Source of the DNA: Hyparrhenia diplandra
Taxonomy: Eukaryota; Streptophyta; Magnoliopsida; Poales; Poaceae
Assembly (NCBI GenBank): GCA_015847255.1
Contig: JADLZK010001925.1
Coordinates: 558,001-622,000 of the forward strand
Direction: 5' to 3'
Length of the DNA stretch: 64,000 bases
A program made the translations under genes and the position numbers. The notes under the pieces are model-generated. The model was not told where the DNA came from. It did no database searches and saw nothing but the letters and a program-made list of their open reading frames with translations. Of the stretch, positions 59,416 to 64,000 are shown piece after piece. Numbering within the stretch: position 1 is the stretch's first letter; the number at the start of each line of letters is the position of its first letter.

Positions 59416-61339
59416 TTAATCTTCAAATGAGCTCTGACCACCAGTTTGGTCTCCATGGAGCAAATCTCCAATCATGCATGGAGTGTAAAGGAATGACTCA
59501 CATATACTGTTCCAATTGCTAAGATAGCAATATTTTGGGCATGAGTTACCTAGATACTGAGTTTTGGAGCTATTCAAATGGTAGGCAACAATGCAAAACT
59601 GTCCAACCATAAAGACAACATCCTTATAGGGATGGAATCCAATAATGCTAAGCTGTCCGTAATCGTCGAAGTCGCTTCCGGTGTATGTAAAAGTATCATC
59701 ATTGTCAGAGTCCCACCCATGGCCCTCTTCACATACAGATTCAACATTATGGTCAGTACCCTGGATTTCAATATTCTCCTGCTCTGATAGAAATTTAATA
59801 TTTTCTTCTATAGTCCAAGACCCATCGCATTGCCTATAAGTGATTGATGCTAAATATTCAGCATATTGTCCAACTACAGTTTCATACTTCAGAACCCACT
59901 CCATGTGGCCACAGAATTCATTGAGGATCCAAATCTTTAATTGATGATCTTGGACTATTCCAAAGCATACACCATTCTGCAATTTCCCAAAATAAGGTTT
60001 TGTGTGCTCATCAACATTCCCTGGCGTTTCAATTATTTGATACTTCCTCTTTGAAAGTGAAAGCCTGTATAGAAAGGTAAAATTTCGATGTTACTGTGCT
60101 ATGTATATTTGTTTGATATATGGATATTAAGTCTATATACGTACAACTAAGCAATAGCCAAATAATTAAAATGTTTAATTATATTAAAGCATGCGAACAT
60201 AATTATTTTGATAAAACTGTATATTGCCTCCAAAACTGTACAATACAAAAGGCATGTGAAAAAGGCAAACTGACCTATAAATTGGAACAGGAGAAGCAAT
60301 CGAAAACATTATAATATATCTAAAAGAAACACAAATCATATGGTTGACAGTCATGTCTGAGGATAAAAAATCAATGCATACCTTGCGACAAAAGAACCAC
60401 GACAGTGCACATAGAGCGATCCATGATGGAAGACGGCATATCGCTGGCGTGGCCAGGCATATCCCGGGCGTGGCCTATTTTGTGACTCAAAATAATCCGA
60501 TCGCATCTTCTCAACCGTCCCTGCCGGCAAGCCTTCCCGGACAAAAAGCCCTGTCATTCCATTGACCAGTGCTGGAAGAAAACACGCGCAGCTTCCATGA
60601 CGCCGGTGGCCATTCCATGTAGCGACATGGGTCGTTGATATCGTGCTGCGGCAGGTCAGATGGCAGCTGCTCAAACTCCCACTGGCCAACTGCCGTGCCG
60701 TCTTCTGGCAACGAGAAGAACCAGTCCAAGCAGAAGGGCGCGTCTCTCTCCATCTCCCACAGTACCGCACGCCGCTCCACCTCCGCCGCCGACCAGCGCA
60801 ATGGCTTCTTTGGCACGGTGGGAACCAAGATGACTTCGTACTGTGGCGACACGGCCGGATCAAACGCGATGTAGGCGCCGGCGTATCGCTGGCGTCGTTC
60901 GTCGTTGTCCGCCTCGTCCTCCTCCCACCAACGGGGAGCACCGTCCACCGGCACGTCGCCGGGTTGCACACGCAGAGCTTGCTAAGATCATGTGCCTCGT
61001 CGCCGCAGAGGAGGAGGCCGTTGCAGTGATCCAGGACCGAGACGGATCTGCGGTGGTCGTCGGGCAAGAAGTTGAGCGTGCCGTCGACTCTGGGGATCGT
61101 CGACGGCGAGCAGGGTCGGGCGAAGTGGTGAGGGTGGTCGTGGTATTTATAGTTGATGAAGACTCCTCGCACGGTGAGCGGCAGGAGGTGTAGATGCGGG
61201 GAGGAGAAGCGCGCGGCCGTCGACGACGTCGCGCCACGCCTTGCAGACGGACCGGACCACGGCCAGGCTCTGCAGCGGCAGGCCACGGAAGACGTCGGCC
61301 AGGGGCGTCGTCCGGCAGTGCCCGGACTTGCGTTGCCAT
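59416..61339 (-). pseudogene. F-box/FBA-like gene 4 of four, exon 1 with at least four frameshifts
   Basis: Exon 1 (60382-61339) starts MATQVRALPDDA. An extra C (~61305) shifts out of the F-box frame, another (~61200) shifts again, a missing base (~60930) disrupts TVLPRWW, and an A-run change (~60545) disrupts the NDRAFVREG region. Between them family motifs are clear: VRGVFINY, LDHCNGLLLCG, YIAFDPAVSPQYEV, FCLDWFFSLPEDGTAVGQ and RYAVFHHGSLYVHCRGSF. Exon 2 (59416-60064) is open, from LSLSKRKYQIIE through one acidic repeat unit to CMIGDLLHGDQ and the stop. The intron is 317 bp with the family's donor and acceptor. It is a pseudogene if the sequence is right. All indels sit in or next to short homopolymers. 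Confidence 0.75.
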
Positions 61340-61455
61340 CTGCTCCAGTGCTCCTAGACTAGATGGGGTAGCTAGGGTTCGTGCGTGCGAGTGCGAGGCG
61401 ACGACGACGACGGCGCCGTCGCTCAAAAAATATGGGCAGGGTTCAGCGGTGTGCG

Positions 61456-61463
61456 TTTATATA
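61456..61463 (-). promoter_or_regulatory. TATA box of F-box gene 4
   Basis: TATATAAA on the minus strand, about 120 bases upstream of the start codon, at a place comparable to that of gene 3. Confidence 0.55.
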
Positions 61464-61799
61464 TGGGAACGAAAACTGATGGGCCAGCCGTGGAGATGCG
61501 GGCAGCTGGGGGCCTAGCGTAGCAAGCCGACCCAGTTAAGGCCACTGGGTCTAGCAGGCTTTGCCTCCTTTCCTTGAGCCCGTCATATAAAATGCAGTCG
61601 AGCCTAATGTACTGTATGTGCCGCTGATGTTCCACTTGCATCCCTAATTATCTAGAGAAAATTGGTTTCTTGGCCATGACAAAACTTCTCCTTAGTTTTT
61701 GGCCTGTTTCTGTGAAACTTTGGAATTTGTCTTCCAAATGAATTTCGTTTGGGAATTTGATACTTTTGTCCATTCCGAGCATCAACGTCAACCAGCCTT

Positions 61800-61895
61800 C
61801 ACTACCAGAATCCGAGGCTTTGCAAATGCAGGAATACACTCGGCAAACCCGTTGCACTCCATAAAGAACTCGGCAAAGAGAAAATACAAAAGAAA
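61800..61895 (+). mobile_element. CACTA terminus truncated by the LINE
   Basis: Starts CACTACCAGAATCCGAGGC and contains ACTCGGCAAA twice, the classic end and subterminal motif of a widespread grass CACTA family. After ~95 bases it stops at the T-run that is the LINE tail. Confidence 0.75.
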
Positions 61896-64000
61896 TCTTT
61901 TTTTTCGAAAGCGTGCACATTGCACGTATTGCATTAAGGGAAGATAGAGTCTTACACGTTGTGAGGCTTAGCCAACCCGGTTGGCCGCCACTCACAAAAA
62001 ACACACCGAACAAATATCGCCGGCTTTAACGGCGCAGCGGCAAGGGTGTACTGAAAAAGTAAACTAGTGTGCGACTAAAAGAAGGTAATCCTGTAGTCCT
62101 AAACGAGCTGCACCGCTGCAAGCAGGGAGCCTAGGTCCCTGTAACCTGCGGCCGCCCAAGCCACCGCCCTCGTCTCTCGATCACCGGGAACAGTTGTGTC
62201 GGAGGCCTGTTGATCTTGCCGAAAGTCCTCCCCTGTTCCTCTCCTTCCACACCTCCCAAAGACACCAAAGAAGACGAGCGAAGTCAAAGCCTTTCCTCGA
62301 ATGGCTTGGGCACATGACGCCGGGACGCTAGCCACCAGGATACAGTGGCGCCATCCGTCGATGGGCAAAGGTGGTCGAAGCTGCGCTTAGCCGGTAGGGC
62401 GGTGCCAAACCTCCTCGGTGTAGACGCATGCTACGAGGAGGTGGTCGGATGTCTCGTAATCCCGGGAGCACAAGGCGCACTCGCCGACGGGCCGCAAGCC
62501 ATGACGCATGCGCCGCTCGGCTGTCCATAACCTGCCCCGGTAGCCCAAGCCAGAAGAAGAACTTCACCTTTGGTGGCGCTCGACCGCCAAAGCCTCCTTT
62601 GCTCCTAGCAACTTTGTGGATCCGATGAAGAAGGCCTTGTAGGCGGAAGCCGTGGTGTACGACCCGAGGCAGATCCATCTCCACACGAAACGGTCCTCGA
62701 CACCCGGGCCGTAAGACGACGCCCTCGTACCTTGTCCCAAAGCTCAGCATACTCGACAAGAGCGGCCATGCTATATGCCGAGGTGACGCCCCGAACCCAG
62801 TTGTCGCCGTGGAGGGCGTCCTTGGATCCTGCTCGTTTCCTCCTCCTTGTCCCCACCGCTTTGGTATAGGTGAGGCGCGGGTCTTGCTGATTGCACCATC
62901 CGCAGCCGTGAGTCGGGTCCGTAACAAAGTCCGCGCACCGTCACCAACGACACCGACACCGACGCCGCGAACATTGCGCCCATGGCCCGTTCCGGCACGG
63001 AAGGTAGCAAATGGCCGACGGTGCATCGGGACAGTCCGACGAGTCCACTCCCAACGCATCCTCGTGGCGTAGCCAAGCACCGCGTGAGGTCCGGCAATCC
63101 TAAGCCGCCGGTCTCGGGGGCACACACGATGGGCCAAGCGGCGGCACTTGCCCGAGGCCACCGTGGTTCGTCCCGGCCCATAGGAACGCTCCCGCATCTT
63201 TTGTCGATCCGCCCAATCGCCCGGGAGGATAGGGCGTAGCAGATAGAGATATGCACCGGGATTGCAAAAAGCGTACTCCGCGCGAGCTCCAACCTGCCCG
63301 CGTTGTTGAGCAGCCCAGCCTTCCATGTCGGGACCTTGGCGGCCATCGCACGACCGTAGCCTCGCTTCGTGCTCACGTGCCGCCCCGACACCGAGAGGCG
63401 CTCCTGTGTACTTGGCGGGGAAGTGTTGCAGCGACATGGGAACACCCGCAGGATTGCGCGTTGACCTCGTCCTCTGAGCATCCGATGGGGGTGATGGAGC
63501 ACTTGGACAAATTTGTTGTCGGCCCAAGCCCCAAAGAACAGTTCAGATCCTTTGATGCATGTGAAGTCGATCGGGTTCGGCCGCACAAAGATGACAGTGT
63601 CGCCGTAGATCAAAGCACGGTTCCCGATTGTTCCGCCCGGTAGTGGTGTTAGCTGGTTGCCGCGGTCCGCCCCGCAAGTAAAGCATTGAGCACCTCCATT
63701 GTAATGACGAAGAGCAGCGGCGACAATGGATCTCCTTGTCTGAGGCCGCGGGCATGGTAGATACGTCGTCCCGGTCTTGCATTGACCATCACCCGCGTGC
63801 TTGCGATTGTGCCAGTCAGGCGGAAACCCAGTCCCTCCGGCGCCAGGAAGCCGGGCGTGTTCGAGCACCTCAAGCAAGAATGGCCAAGACACGGAGTCGA
63901 ACGCCTTTGCAAGGTCCACCTTTAGAAGTATGACGGCCTTGTTGCGAGTGTACAGCCATCTACGCATTGAGTGCACCGCCTTGAAGTTGTCATGTATCCG
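61896..64000 (-). mobile_element. L1-type LINE, decayed reverse transcriptase and 3' end
   Basis: Runs right to left and continues past the window. Fragments in shifting frames give the reverse transcriptase: LLKVDLAKAFDSVSWPFL (~63930-63870), GLRQGDPLSPLLFVI (~63750-63700), an altered YADD box reading YGDTVIF (~63600), PTWKAGLLNNAGRLELA (~63330-63280) and GGLGLPDLT (~63110). The zf-RVT-like part PKVKFFFWLGLPGQVMDS follows (~62575-62520). Noncoding 3' sequence ends in a poly(A) tract (T-run at ~61896-61905 on plus). At least six frameshifts are present. The element truncates the CACTA terminus at its 3' end. Confidence 0.8.

Overview
The window is nuclear DNA from a grass (Poaceae). This rests on GC-rich first exons next to AT-rich introns, a tandem array of FBA-type F-box genes, and grass-typical transposons of nearly every class: Ty3 Tekay/Del-like and Athila-like, Copia SIRE-like, L1-type LINE, CACTA, Mutator/Pack-MULE, hAT and PIF/Harbinger MITEs. 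Species cannot be decided by eye. I see no rRNA, tRNA, CRISPR or organellar sequence.

Layout. 1-14879 is one old minus-strand Ty3 element whose other end lies outside the window. It carries a pol remnant at 1-2700, a tRNA-Met primer site at 12502-12513 and a 2.36-kb LTR at 12516-14879. It is split by a second minus-strand LTR element at 2701-~11722, an Athila-like non-autonomous gag-protease element with two successive retropepsin-like segments and no reverse transcriptase. The outer element itself interrupts the first copy of a ~2.2-kb tandem duplication (14880-19231, third copy starting at 19232). 19830-24480 is gene-free repeat DNA with a GC-rich block at 22063-23650.

24833-61339 is a cluster of four F-box paralogs, all on the minus strand, each with an F-box first exon and an FBA-like second exon joined at the same phase (AG|G). 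Gene 1 has an open frame in both exons, but its intron is 10.8 kb because it holds a Mutator MITE (25726-25979) and a PIF/Harbinger-like MITE (26038-35812), the latter split by a 9.4-kb SIRE-like Copia element (26245-35641) with perfect AGAGG target duplications. The intron of gene 2 preserves the empty sites of both MITEs. Genes 2-4 carry frameshifts. The second exons contain an acidic tandem peptide repeat whose copy number is 3, 2, 10 and 1 in genes 1 to 4.

Between the F-box genes lie a SIRE-type LTR (39084-41023), a long-TIR element (45645-46099), a CACTA terminus (46483 on), an RT-less LINE-related retroposon with poly(A) and target duplication (51111-52900), a decayed multi-exon gene of unknown function (53058-55161) with a hAT MITE inside its first visible exon, a Pack-MULE (56402-57402) and a small retroposon (58301-58802). 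The right end (61800-64000) is a CACTA terminus abutting a decayed L1-type LINE reverse transcriptase on the minus strand.

Apart from the F-box genes and the unknown pseudogene, coding potential is transposon-derived. Many long overlapping frames in GC-rich blocks are compositional artefacts.
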